From the NCBI GenBank assembly GCA_944326775.1, contig CALVFH010000008.1, positions 1 to 42,934 of the forward strand: a stretch of 42,934 nt of DNA, read 5' to 3'. The notes beneath the pieces were generated by a model that worked only from the letters and a program-made list of their open reading frames with translations, was not told the DNA's origin and ran no database searches. The position numbers were made by a program, and so were the translations under genes. The stretch is from an uncultured Parabacteroides sp. GTDB lineage: Bacteria; Bacteroidota; Bacteroidia; Bacteroidales; Tannerellaceae. Shown here piece after piece: positions 34,492 through 42,642 of this stretch (positions are counted from its first letter, which is position 1; each line of letters opens with the position of its first letter).

Positions 34492-34760
34492 TTATCTACT
34501 TCCCGCACCAACTTCGACAACCGCATTTTAGCATTCTTCACGTCATTTTCACTTACCGAAACGACCCGCGCCGTTAGCAAATTGTCGCATTTTGTAGTCA
34601 ATTCCCGAATCTGTCCTAATGCCTGCTGAAGTGCTTCGTCTTTCTTTGTCAAAAGGGACTCAAGTTCAAGAATTTTTCGTTTCCGCTCTTCACATAATTC
34701 TATCAAATCGCGGACCCGCACCTCAAAAACAGCCAATAGTTTTTCCCCTTCTTCGGTCAT
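34470..34760 (-). CDS. Coiled-coil protein paired with ZapA
   Basis: The 96-aa protein is almost entirely a heptad-rich helix: LLAVFEVRVRDLIELCEERK, then LLTKKDEALQQALGQIREL, and it ends KLVREVDKCIALLK. No catalytic motif is present. It overlaps zapA by 22 bp, so the two are translated together and the protein is probably a division-ring partner; this is inferred from position. The start at 34760 is preferred over 34802 because a TATTTTTG box at 34780-34787 puts the transcription start between them. Confidence 0.75.
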   Translation of the reverse strand: MTEEGEKLLAVFEVRVRDLIELCEERKRKILELESLLTKKDEALQQALGQIRELTTKCDNLLTARVVSVSENDVKNAKMRLSKLVREVDKCIALLK

Positions 34761-34779
34761 GTCGGTACAAAATCTTATA

Positions 34780-34787
34780 CAAAAATA
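34780..34787 (-). promoter_or_regulatory. -7 element of the coiled-coil/zapA unit
   Basis: TATTTTTG on the minus strand with a TTG about 20 bp upstream fits the consensus and decides the start of the gene at 34760. Confidence 0.5.
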
Positions 34788-34845
34788 GAATTTAGAATCC
34801 AAATCTCCAACAAATCCGTTGAAAACTTCTATCCGGGAAGAAGAT

Positions 34846-34945
34846 AAAAAAAGCGCAGATGAAATCTCAACATCTGTACAGATTTTCTTTATTCTTGAAT
34901 ATAAATACCTTATCTATACAAAGATGAGTTTCATTTCATCTGCGC
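34846..34945 (-). terminator. Long hairpin with T run, terminator or small RNA
   Basis: GCGCAGATGAAAT (34853-34865) and ATTTCATCTGCGC (34933-34945) are a perfect 13-bp outer stem around about 67 bases that include a second palindrome ATCTGTACAGAT. On the minus strand the stem is followed by seven T (34846-34852). It lies 24 bp downstream of the winged-helix gene stop and is unusually long for a plain terminator. Confidence 0.75.
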
Positions 34946-34968
34946 AAACCATACATTATCTTCAGCCG

Positions 34969-35169
34969 TTAGACCAAAGATACAAACGTTTCACCATCTG
35001 CTTCTTCAAAAGCAATCTTGCCTTCTTTAGCCAACCAGCCCAAAGCTGCATACATATCTTTTTCAGCTTTGATCTTAGTTGCTTTCTTAAGCGCTTTAAG
35101 TGTCATTTTGCCACCATCATGCAAGGCGTTCCAAACGACACCAGCATTTGTCCCAATCTTTTCAATCAT
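34969..35169 (-). CDS. Small winged-helix protein (DUF2582-like)
   Basis: The 66-aa protein starts MIEKIGTNAGVVWNALHDGG and continues with ALKKATKIKAEKDMYAALGW, then a wing KIAFEEADGETFVSLV. This is the compact DUF2582 winged helix of Bacteroidetes, whose role is unknown. A longer in-frame start at 35238 adds 23 residues not seen in the core and is not used. The final wing (GETFVSL) is typical. Confidence 0.82.
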   Translation of the reverse strand: MIEKIGTNAGVVWNALHDGGKMTLKALKKATKIKAEKDMYAALGWLAKEGKIAFEEADGETFVSLV

Positions 35170-35280
35170 TTTCAGTTTTTTTACATTTAGCTGTGGCAAA
35201 TTTATAGATTTAATTGCTAATACAAAAAGATAGCCCATAAAATTTCGCTATCTAACATGCAAAAAAACTTATTTTTTGTA

Positions 35281-35979
35281 TCAAATAGCGTATTTTTCCC
35301 GATTCTTTGCCGTAATTAGTTCCAATTCACACTCCGAAGCTGAAACATATTGTTTTAAAAGAGTTATCGCATACGCTCCGGCGTCCTTCAATCCGGATTC
35401 ACCTGAATAAGCATTTATGATCATCAGCAGCGAAGTTGTTTCCAAACCTATTTTAGTGCGTTCCTCATCACTGGTCGGTGTTCCTATACCTCCCAGCGAA
35501 TCCCGATAAACCGGAAGACCGGCTATATTCAGAACCCCTCGTCCAATACCATGATACAATTCGCCTTCACGTCCGACTCCCAGTTGCAAACTGCCCTGAA
35601 TCTTATCGGCATCGAAACCGCCAATGGAATACCCGGAACGAAGCGATACCAAGTTGATCAAATCGACCAAAGTATCTATTTGGTATAAAGAAAGGACCTT
35701 CACCACTCGCCGGCGCAATGATTCTGCCGAGGGGCGATAACGATTCGGATCTTTTCCCAAATGCTTATAAGCCTGACGTGTGGCATAGATTGGCTGCCAT
35801 TTGTTGATTTCTTCCAACTTGCACGAAGCCCGTATAGTTTCTTCCGTTTGCAAGATTTCCTGCCACAAGGCTTCGTCCGAAGGGGTATTCTTTACCCGGC
35901 AAGCGATAGCCAACACATGCAAATCCGGACATACCGAGATAATCTCATCCGACAAAGTTATTTTAATCATATCATTCAA
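35281..35979 (-). CDS. B3/4 domain protein
   Basis: The 232-aa protein is a stand-alone B3/4 domain, the editing or tRNA-binding unit otherwise found in the phenylalanyl-tRNA synthetase beta chain. Family features are YKHLGKDPNRYRPSAESLRR, LVDLINLVSLRSGYSIGGFD and GVLNIAGLPVYRDSLGGIGT. Stand-alone copies are thought to clear mis-charged tRNA, but that is from the family. It lies 31 bp after pgeF on the same strand and may be the last gene of the hpt-adk-obg-pgeF unit. A second Met, four residues in, is an alternative start. Confidence 0.9.
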   Translation of the reverse strand: MNDMIKITLSDEIISVCPDLHVLAIACRVKNTPSDEALWQEILQTEETIRASCKLEEINKWQPIYATRQAYKHLGKDPNRYRPSAESLRRRVVKVLSLYQIDTLVDLINLVSLRSGYSIGGFDADKIQGSLQLGVGREGELYHGIGRGVLNIAGLPVYRDSLGGIGTPTSDEERTKIGLETTSLLMIINAYSGESGLKDAGAYAITLLKQYVSASECELELITAKNREKYAI

Positions 35980-36010
35980 ATTCTAAAATAGCATTCATAA
36001 ACCAGGTAAA

Positions 36011-36811
36011 TTACCGTATAAATATCCCGGACAGGATACGCCCACTTCGGACACCCAACCGGCGTGCTGAAAAGAAATCGGAATTGTTCTGATAAGTACA
36101 AATACCGGCTATCTCTATTGACGATGCCGGCACACCGCTTCTCGAAAGCAGAAAGGCATTGGCTTTCCACAAGTCAATATGTGCTTTTCCCGTCTGAGGA
36201 TGCCGTCGAACCAGCAAAGTCATCTCCTCCGGCGTCCAACGGCCGGAAGCTGCAAAAGCTTCCACGACTTCCTCGCCAACCTCAAAAGCCAACGGACCGA
36301 TAGACGGACCTATTCCCGAATGCAGCAACGAAGCATCACACCCAAAATGCCGCACCATCACTTCTACTGCTTGAGAAACGATTCCTTTTACTGTCCCCCT
36401 CCATCCGGCATGAACAGCCGCCACCACCTGCTTGTCGGGAGCATAAAGCAGAACCGGCACACAATCAGCCGTGGCCACCGCCACACAGACCCCGGGTTCA
36501 GCTGTAACCACCCCATCTACACCATATAGATAGTCCGTCTGCTCCTCCGCATTCCGTGAAAGGAAAGCCTGATCCAACACCCGGATTTCCGCTTCATGTA
36601 CCTGGTAAGGGGCAAACAGCTTCTCCACCTCAAATCCCATCATCTCTGCCAGAAGCCTGCGGTTCTCCTGCACCCGTTCCGGCAAGTCTCCCGAATAGGC
36701 TCCGGCATTCAAGGACGCATAATTCTCCGTACTTACCCCGCCATGGCGAGTCGTCATAAAATGAGAAATGTTGCAAAAGCGGCTCAGGCCATTCATTTGC
36801 AACACTTCCAT
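36011..36811 (-). CDS. pgeF: Peptidoglycan editing factor / laccase-domain protein (YfiH)
   Basis: The 266-aa protein belongs to the multicopper-oxidase-like YfiH/PgeF family, described both as a purine-nucleoside-acting enzyme and as a factor that keeps cell-wall precursors correct. Motifs are MTTRHGGVSTENYASLN, the metal ligand regions VATADCVPVLLYAP and VHAGWRGTVKGI, and SGIGPSIGPLAFEVGEEV. The start at 36811 lies 1 bp after the obg stop. The longer frame back to 36973 reads the acidic obg tail out of frame and is rejected. Confidence 0.93.
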   Translation of the reverse strand: MEVLQMNGLSRFCNISHFMTTRHGGVSTENYASLNAGAYSGDLPERVQENRRLLAEMMGFEVEKLFAPYQVHEAEIRVLDQAFLSRNAEEQTDYLYGVDGVVTAEPGVCVAVATADCVPVLLYAPDKQVVAAVHAGWRGTVKGIVSQAVEVMVRHFGCDASLLHSGIGPSIGPLAFEVGEEVVEAFAASGRWTPEEMTLLVRRHPQTGKAHIDLWKANAFLLSRSGVPASSIEIAGICTYQNNSDFFSARRLGVRSGRILSGIFIR

Positions 36812-36812
36812 A

Positions 36813-38003
36813 CTATGCTTTTGGAGAAGATGAGTTGTTGTCGTCATCTCCATCATCTTCGTCATCTTCCTCCCAATCGTCGTAATCTTCGTATTCGATA
36901 TAATCCTCATCGTCATCATCATCCACCGGGATAACCAGTTCCTCGTCATCAGGTGGCAAGGCGCTGACATCAATATTCTTATGGACTATACGTTCCACTT
37001 CATGGAAGGTTTCCTTATTCAATTCATTCCAAAGCAAATCTTTCAGTTCGGTGATGCCTTTCTGAGCAATCGAAGAAATAAATACATAAGGAATCCCTTC
37101 CGGCAATTCCTGCTTCATCTCCTCTATCAACTCGTCATCCAGCATATCGCTTTTCGTAATAGCCAGTACTCGAGGCTTCTCCGCCAAGTCCGGATTATAT
37201 TTCACCAGCTCGTTGTTAAGAATCTCATACTCCTTACGGATATCATCCGCATCGGCCGGAACCATGAAAAGCAGCAATGAATTTCGCTCGATATGACGAA
37301 GGAAACGCAAACCGAGTCCCTTGCCGTCGCTGGCCCCTTCGATTATACCCGGAATATCCGCCATCACAAACGAACGATGGTCACGATAGCTGACAATTCC
37401 CAAATTAGGCTCCAGCGTTGTAAACGGATAGTTGGCAATCTTCGGTTTAGCGGCCGACACCACTGAAAGCAGCGTCGATTTTCCCGCATTCGGGAAACCG
37501 ACCAAACCTACATCGGCCAGCAACTTCAACTGCAGGATAATCGTCCGTTCCTGCGATGGTTCTCCCGGCTGGGCATAACGAGGCGCCTGGTTGGTAGCCG
37601 TCCGGAAGTTCCAGTTTCCCAAACCTCCGCGTCCACCTTTCAACAGCAGCACCTTCTGCCCGTCTTCAGTCACATCGCAAATAAACTCGCCGGTCTCGGC
37701 ATCATACACCACCGTGCCACAAGGCACTTCGATAACCTTGTCTTCGCCATCTTTGCCGAAACTACGCTTGGCACCGCCGCCTTCACCGTTCGTCGCCATG
37801 ATGTGACGCTCGAATTTCAAGTGCAGCAATGTCCAGTAATTCCGGTTTCCGCGAAGATAGATATGACCTCCTCTCCCCCCGTTACCACCATCGGGACCTC
37901 CTTTCGGAATGTATTTAGCACGGCGAAAATGAGAAGACCCCCTACCGCCTTTTCCCGAACGGCAATAGATCTTTACGTAATCTACAAAGTTTGAATCAGC
38001 CAC
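36813..38003 (-). CDS. obg: GTPase ObgE/CgtA
   Basis: Obg is a GTPase that helps assemble the large ribosomal subunit and responds to starvation. The 396-aa protein has the glycine-rich Obg fold (about 1-158), a GTPase domain with P-loop [24 protein letters not shown] and SSIAQKG, and a very acidic C-terminal tail (about 350-396). It is one of four tightly spaced genes: adk 14 bp upstream and pgeF 1 bp downstream. Confidence 0.97.
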   Translation of the reverse strand: MADSNFVDYVKIYCRSGKGGRGSSHFRRAKYIPKGGPDGGNGGRGGHIYLRGNRNYWTLLHLKFERHIMATNGEGGGAKRSFGKDGEDKVIEVPCGTVVYDAETGEFICDVTEDGQKVLLLKGGRGGLGNWNFRTATNQAPRYAQPGEPSQERTIILQLKLLADVGLVGFPNAGKSTLLSVVSAAKPKIANYPFTTLEPNLGIVSYRDHRSFVMADIPGIIEGASDGKGLGLRFLRHIERNSLLLFMVPADADDIRKEYEILNNELVKYNPDLAEKPRVLAITKSDMLDDELIEEMKQELPEGIPYVFISSIAQKGITELKDLLWNELNKETFHEVERIVHKNIDVSALPPDDEELVIPVDDDDDEDYIEYEDYDDWEEDDEDDGDDDNNSSSPKA

Positions 38004-38017
38004 GTCTTTATTGGTAT

Positions 38018-38593
38018 TTACTTATTTACAGCGTCAATAGCCTTCTTGATACGACCGAAGATTTCTTCGATGGTACCCATACCCTGGATAGCCACATGCT
38101 TGCCTTCACCCACATAATAGTCGGCCAAAGGAGCAGTCTGTTTATGATAAACTTCCAGTCTCGATTTGATCGTTTCCAGATTATCGTCTGAACGGCCGGA
38201 AACCTTACCGCGTTCCAACAGACGTTTTACCAGTTCGTCTTCATCAACCTGCAGGTTCAGCATCACCGAAACGTCCGTACCCCGTTCGTTCAGCATAGCT
38301 TTCAAAGCCTTTGCCTGCGGAATCGTACGGGGAAAACCGTCGAAGATAACCCCCTTGGAATTGGCCTTGCTGTCCAAAACCTTAGCCAGCATGTTTACAA
38401 TCAGGTCGTCAGGAACCAACTGTCCCTTTTCAATATAATCTTTTGCAATCTTGCCCAGTTCCGTTTCATTTTTCATTTCAGCACGCAACACATCGCCTGT
38501 AGAAATGTGATCCAAACCATATTCCTTGATAATCAATTCGCTCTGTGTTCCTTTTCCAGAACCCGGAGCTCCAAAAATAACAATATTCAACAT
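38018..38593 (-). CDS. adk: Adenylate kinase
   Basis: Adk converts ATP plus AMP to two ADP. The 191-aa protein is the short form lacking the zinc-type lid, with P-loop [10 protein letters not shown], the AMP site [10 protein letters not shown], and [13 protein letters not shown]. It lies 17 bp after hpt and 14 bp before obg. Confidence 0.97.
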   Translation of the reverse strand: MLNIVIFGAPGSGKGTQSELIIKEYGLDHISTGDVLRAEMKNETELGKIAKDYIEKGQLVPDDLIVNMLAKVLDSKANSKGVIFDGFPRTIPQAKALKAMLNERGTDVSVMLNLQVDEDELVKRLLERGKVSGRSDDNLETIKSRLEVYHKQTAPLADYYVGEGKHVAIQGMGTIEEIFGRIKKAIDAVNK

Positions 38594-38610
38594 AATTCCT
38601 AATGATTTAT

Positions 38611-39174
38611 TTAGATAAATTCTTCTGCTTTTACTTTATAGATATCCTTGTAGCAACGTCCGAGACCATCGTAATCCAGTCCGTGACCTACAATAAAATC
38701 CGGGGCTATGTTAAGCCCGACATAATCCGGAGTCAAATTGCATTTCAACGCCTCCGGTTTGAACAACATCGTCACCAACTTCACCTCGCTGGCCCCTTTT
38801 TCCAGCACCATCTGCTTCATGAACCGCATGGTAAAACCGGTATCGATAACATCTTCTATCAAAAAGACCGTCTTTCCCTGCAGATCATCCGTTATCGGCA
38901 TCACTTCATGCAAGACACCCGTACTTTCCAGCCCTTCATACGAAGAATAGCGGGCAAAAGCCAGGCGATAAGGTCCGTCTATCGCCTTCATTAACTCGGA
39001 AGCAAACATAAACGCCCCATTCAGCATACATACGAAAAGCACATCTTGCTCTTCCACTTCAGCCAATCCCAAATCAGCCTTTATCTGCCAAGCCACCTCA
39101 TCAATGGCCTCTTGAATACGTTTCTCGGGAATGAACAATTCAAAAGTCTTATCATATAACTGGATCGTTTTCAT
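38611..39174 (-). CDS. hpt: Hypoxanthine phosphoribosyltransferase
   Basis: The enzyme salvages hypoxanthine or guanine with PRPP. The 187-aa protein has the PRPP loop VFLIEDVIDTGFT (about residues 104-116), the early loop CMLNGAFMFASELM, and the C-terminal DFIVGHGLDYDGLGRCYKDI where the base binds. It is the first gene of the hpt-adk-obg-pgeF run and has a good promoter just upstream. Confidence 0.95.
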   Translation of the reverse strand: MKTIQLYDKTFELFIPEKRIQEAIDEVAWQIKADLGLAEVEEQDVLFVCMLNGAFMFASELMKAIDGPYRLAFARYSSYEGLESTGVLHEVMPITDDLQGKTVFLIEDVIDTGFTMRFMKQMVLEKGASEVKLVTMLFKPEALKCNLTPDYVGLNIAPDFIVGHGLDYDGLGRCYKDIYKVKAEEFI

Positions 39175-39199
39175 CTCACCTGTTTATTTCTTTGGAGGG

Positions 39200-39230
39200 C
39201 AAAGGTACGACAAGAGAATGAATTATCAAA
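39200..39230 (-). promoter_or_regulatory. Promoter of hpt-adk-obg-pgeF
   Basis: On the minus strand TTTG (39227-39230) is 19 bp from TACCTTTG (39200-39207), a full consensus. The -33 box overlaps the stop end of corA. Confidence 0.78.
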
Positions 39231-40155
39231 ACCATTTGATTTTCCTGAACAGAATAAATGAGCCGGCCGAAAGAGCCACCGAAACCAAAACAATCAACCA
39301 AAAGGCATGAGGCACTTCTTCGATATGAATATCCACATTCATCCCATAAAAACTGGCGATTAAGGTTGGTATCATCAAAGTGATGGAAAGGCTCGTCATG
39401 CGTTTCATAATCACGTTCACATTGTTCGAGATGACCGAAGCAAAGGTATCCATCGTCCGGGCCAGGATATCACTATAAATATTAACGGTATTATCGGCCT
39501 GCTTCAATTCAATGAGCACATCTTCCACCAGGTCGGCATCGTATTCTGGCTGATTTTGAAAAACGACCCTCATCTTGGCGATCATCACTTCGTTGCCCCG
39601 AATGGACGTGTTGAAATAAACCAAGGTCTTCTGCAAATTCATCAGACGAAGCAAATCCTCATTGCGGATGCTGCGTTCCAAGCCCTTCTCCGCCTCGGTA
39701 ACCTCCAGATTAATTTGCTTCAAATATTTCAGAAACCAAACCGCCGAGGAATAGAACAAACGGAATATCAAGTCGAGTTTGTTGCGAACCACAATATTTT
39801 TCCTTCTCGTATGTTCCACGAAATCCGGCAAAAGCTCCGACTGATAATAACAAACCGAAATCACCATTTCTTCACAGGTGATAACTCCGATAGGAACCGT
39901 CACATAAGGCACATCCGTCTGACGGCTCGGCACCGGAATTCGCAGAATCGTCAGCCGCCAGCCATCTTCCGTTTCCGTACGCGGACGTTCGTCGGTATCG
40001 GCAATATCTTCCAGAAAAGAATCAGGAACGTGCAGATTTCCGGTCAGGAATTCAAAATCATCCGCATCGGGCATCTGCACGTTCACCCAACAACCGCTCT
40101 CCCAAACCTTCCGTTCCTCAAAGCCTGCCTCTCCATAATATAAATAGGTTCTCAT
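39226..40155 (-). CDS. corA: CorA-type magnesium transporter
   Basis: CorA is a pentameric magnesium/cobalt channel in the inner membrane. The 309-aa protein has a large N-terminal cytoplasmic domain and two C-terminal membrane segments. The pore signature YGMNVDIHIEE follows the first (about residues 252-270, MTSLSITLMIPTLIASFYGMN), and the second is VSVALSAGSFILF near the end. It is divergent from the amino-sugar kinase gene. The upstream region holds back-to-back -7 boxes. Confidence 0.95.
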   Translation of the reverse strand: MRTYLYYGEAGFEERKVWESGCWVNVQMPDADDFEFLTGNLHVPDSFLEDIADTDERPRTETEDGWRLTILRIPVPSRQTDVPYVTVPIGVITCEEMVISVCYYQSELLPDFVEHTRRKNIVVRNKLDLIFRLFYSSAVWFLKYLKQINLEVTEAEKGLERSIRNEDLLRLMNLQKTLVYFNTSIRGNEVMIAKMRVVFQNQPEYDADLVEDVLIELKQADNTVNIYSDILARTMDTFASVISNNVNVIMKRMTSLSITLMIPTLIASFYGMNVDIHIEEVPHAFWLIVLVSVALSAGSFILFRKIKWF

Positions 40156-40181
40156 CGACTGCTCCTCCTGATTTTACGGGG

Positions 40182-40209
40182 CAAAGGTATAAATTTTTCC
40201 GTATCTTTG
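40182..40209. promoter_or_regulatory. Back-to-back -7 elements for corA and the kinase gene
   Basis: TACCTTTG (minus, 40182-40189) and TATCTTTG (plus, 40202-40209) face away from each other with 12 bp between them. Each is 22-27 bp from its start codon. The two promoters must share DNA for their upstream elements. Confidence 0.6.
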
Positions 40210-40231
40210 CCCGTGGATTACACTAACAACT

Positions 40232-41113
40232 ATGCAACTAATAGCAGATAGCGGTTCAACAAAGACATCGTGGGGACTGGCTGGCAAAGGCTCCTTCCCG
40301 CAATATTTCCAAACGGAAGGAATGAATCCATTCTTCCAATCGGAAACGACCCTGCAACAGATTGTGGCAAACCTCAAACAGACAACCCTAAAAGACCGGA
40401 CAATCGACCACGTTTTCTTCTATGGGGCCGGATGCGCCTTTCCGGAACAGATCGAAAAAATCCGGCAAATCTTTCTGACGGTCTGGCCCGAAGCCGAGGT
40501 CTTTGTCGCCAGCGACTTGTTGGGGGCCGCCCGGGCCTTATGCGGAAATCAGGCGGGCATCGCCTGCATCCTGGGTACCGGCTCCAATTCCTGTTTATAT
40601 AATGGTAAGGAAATTTGCGAACATATCTCCCCATTAGGCTTCATCCTGGGCGACGAAGGCAGCGGAGCCGTATTAGGGAAGCGGCTGGTCGGCGATTGCC
40701 TGAAAGGATTGCTCCCTCCGGATCTGACAACGCGCTTTATGGAGGAATACCAACTGACTCCCCAACTGTTGCTCGACCGGGTGTATCGGGGTCCTTTGCC
40801 CAACCGCTTTCTGGCAAGTTTCGTTCCTTTCTTGGCCCAACATCTCCATCGGACAGAAATCCGGCAAATCGTACTTCTCTGTTTCCGCGATTTCTTTCTC
40901 CGCAACATCAAATCATATACGGGATACCGGGAATTACCCATTCATTTCACCGGCTCGGTCGCTTACTATTTCCAGGAAATCCTGGCCGAAGCGGCCCAAT
41001 CGGAAGGCTTGCAACTGGGAAACATTCAGAAAGAGCCGATGGAAGGCTTGCTCCGGTATCACGCCACTCATTCATCCGAAATTTCCGCTTATGACATTCA
41101 AAAAAATAACTGA
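40232..41113 (+). CDS. N-acetylglucosamine / N-acetylmuramic acid kinase-like (BadF/BcrA family)
   Basis: The 293-aa protein is a sugar kinase of the BadF/BadG/BcrA/BcrD ATPase fold, with phosphate loops ADSGSTKTSWGL (residues 4-15) and CILGTGSNSCLYNG, and FILGDEGSGAVLGKR. Its stop overlaps the start of murQ by 23 bp, so the two are translationally coupled. With MurQ next to it, it probably makes MurNAc 6-phosphate or GlcNAc 6-phosphate in peptidoglycan recycling, like MurK. The exact substrate is inferred. Confidence 0.85.
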   Translation: MQLIADSGSTKTSWGLAGKGSFPQYFQTEGMNPFFQSETTLQQIVANLKQTTLKDRTIDHVFFYGAGCAFPEQIEKIRQIFLTVWPEAEVFVASDLLGAARALCGNQAGIACILGTGSNSCLYNGKEICEHISPLGFILGDEGSGAVLGKRLVGDCLKGLLPPDLTTRFMEEYQLTPQLLLDRVYRGPLPNRFLASFVPFLAQHLHRTEIRQIVLLCFRDFFLRNIKSYTGYRELPIHFTGSVAYYFQEILAEAAQSEGLQLGNIQKEPMEGLLRYHATHSSEISAYDIQKNN

Positions 41114-41921
41114 ACAAGAATCGCTCTATCACGATTTGGAGCAGTTGCCGGTTGGCGAAATACTGGCCGGCATCAACCGTGAAGACCAAAAGGTGGCACT
41201 TGCCGTCCAAAAGGTTCTCCCAGCCATCGAGAAAGCCGTAAACGAACTGGTTCCCCGGATGAAACGGGGCGGACGGCTGTTCTACCTCGGTGCCGGGACG
41301 AGCGGACGGCTTGGCGTGCTCGACGCTTCGGAGATTCCTCCTACCTTCGGGGTTCCGGATTCCTGGGTCATCGGACTGATTGCCGGAGGCGACCGTGCCT
41401 TGCGCCATCCGGTCGAGTCGGCTGAAGACGACCTGCTGAGCGGATGGCGGGAATTGGAAAAGCATGGCATCGGAGCGGACGATACCGTCGTGGGCATTGC
41501 TGCTTCGGGAACAACCCCTTTCGTCATCGGTGCCCTCCGGGAAGCCCGCCGGCGCGGTATCCTGACGGTAGCCATCGCCTGCAATCCGGACTCTCCCATG
41601 GCGGCCGAAGCCGACGTGGCCATCGAACCCGTCGTAGGTCCGGAATTCGTGACCGGAAGCACCCGGATGAAATCGGGAACAGCCCAGAAGATGGTGCTCA
41701 ACATGATCAGCACGACCGCGATGATCAAACTGGGGCGTGTCCGGGGAAATCGCATGGTCAACATGCAGTTGACCAACCAGAAACTGATAGACCGGGGCAC
41801 CCGGATGCTGCAAGCCGAACTGGGACTCCCTTACGACGAAGCCCGGCGGCTCCTGCTCCTCCACGGCTCCGTCAACGAGGTTTTGGAATGCTATCCCCGC
41901 GAATGGCGTCTAAACCAATAA
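41091..41921 (+). CDS. murQ: N-acetylmuramic acid 6-phosphate etherase
   Basis: MurQ removes the lactyl ether from MurNAc 6-phosphate, giving GlcNAc 6-phosphate. The 276-aa protein has a SIS sugar-phosphate-binding domain: GAGTSGRLGVLDASEIPPTF, GIAASGTTPFVIGALREA, and GSTRMKSGTAQKMVLNMIST. It overlaps the kinase gene by 23 bp. Together they form a short recycling pathway. Confidence 0.96.
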   Translation: MTFKKITEQESLYHDLEQLPVGEILAGINREDQKVALAVQKVLPAIEKAVNELVPRMKRGGRLFYLGAGTSGRLGVLDASEIPPTFGVPDSWVIGLIAGGDRALRHPVESAEDDLLSGWRELEKHGIGADDTVVGIAASGTTPFVIGALREARRRGILTVAIACNPDSPMAAEADVAIEPVVGPEFVTGSTRMKSGTAQKMVLNMISTTAMIKLGRVRGNRMVNMQLTNQKLIDRGTRMLQAELGLPYDEARRLLLLHGSVNEVLECYPREWRLNQ

Positions 41922-41951
41922 GCAGGAAACCGTTTTTCTCGCATTTTTCAT

Positions 41952-41959
41952 TACCTTTG
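41952..41959 (+). promoter_or_regulatory. -7 element of the 41998 gene
   Basis: TACCTTTG, 38 bp before the start codon, fits the -7 consensus. The -33 region (TTTTTC) is a partial match. Confidence 0.5.
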
Positions 41960-41997
41960 CCCCGTTAAATTTAAATACGAATTAAAAAGACAATACA

Positions 41998-42642
41998 ATG
42001 AGTTTTATTTCAAAAGTATTCCAGAAAAACGCCGGGAACGAGAGCGAAACGACCAAAGGTTCGGTGGAAGAGTTTGTTTCCCTCGTACGCGTTTATTACC
42101 AGGCCCTCATGGCAATGAACCTCGGCATTACGAACATGAATATCCTCCCCGATTTGGCGCTTTTCAAACGGATGCTCAAGGTGCCGACCCAGAACAACAA
42201 GCTCGGCGTGGCAGAGAAATCGCGCGTCAAGAAAGTCCTGATGCAAGATTATAGCTTGCCGGAAAATTTCTTCCACGAGATGGATGCTTCCGTAAAACGA
42301 TGCTGCAAGAAACCGCAGGACATCCAAAGCTACTTCATCATGTTCCAGGGATTCAGCCAGGATTTGTTCAACCTGATCGGCAACATGACTTCGTTCAAGT
42401 TCCGCCTGGCCCTCCTGTTCAAGAAGATGCTCTACGGGCAGACCTCCAAGATGGTCCATGAGATCCTGACCCGCTCGGAATGGAAAGACGTCAGTATCCA
42501 GAAAGCGGCGTGGAGCGTGCGTACCTACGCCAACAAGCTCGGCTATTCCGAACAATGGACTACGATGTTCGTCTATAATGTGGTACTGATGGCTCGCGAA
42601 GACCAGAAACGTGAAGCCAAGAACCGCCGCAAAAAGAAATGA
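41998..42642 (+). CDS. Conserved protein of unknown function
   Basis: The 214-aa protein is hydrophilic and mainly helical, with no signal peptide or membrane segment. It is rich in Lys and ends in a basic tail (KREAKNRRKKK). I do not recognise a named family, though it looks like an ordinary conserved Bacteroidales gene and has normal local base composition. Its stop overlaps the start of the next gene by three bases (ATGA), so they may be one operon. Confidence 0.75.
   Translation: MSFISKVFQKNAGNESETTKGSVEEFVSLVRVYYQALMAMNLGITNMNILPDLALFKRMLKVPTQNNKLGVAEKSRVKKVLMQDYSLPENFFHEMDASVKRCCKKPQDIQSYFIMFQGFSQDLFNLIGNMTSFKFRLALLFKKMLYGQTSKMVHEILTRSEWKDVSIQKAAWSVRTYANKLGYSEQWTTMFVYNVVLMAREDQKREAKNRRKKK

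Noticed and set aside
36812..36973. N-terminal extension of pgeF
   Set aside because: It is the acidic tail of obg read in another frame (Met/Thr-rich, no conserved pattern). The Met at 36811 directly follows the obg stop.
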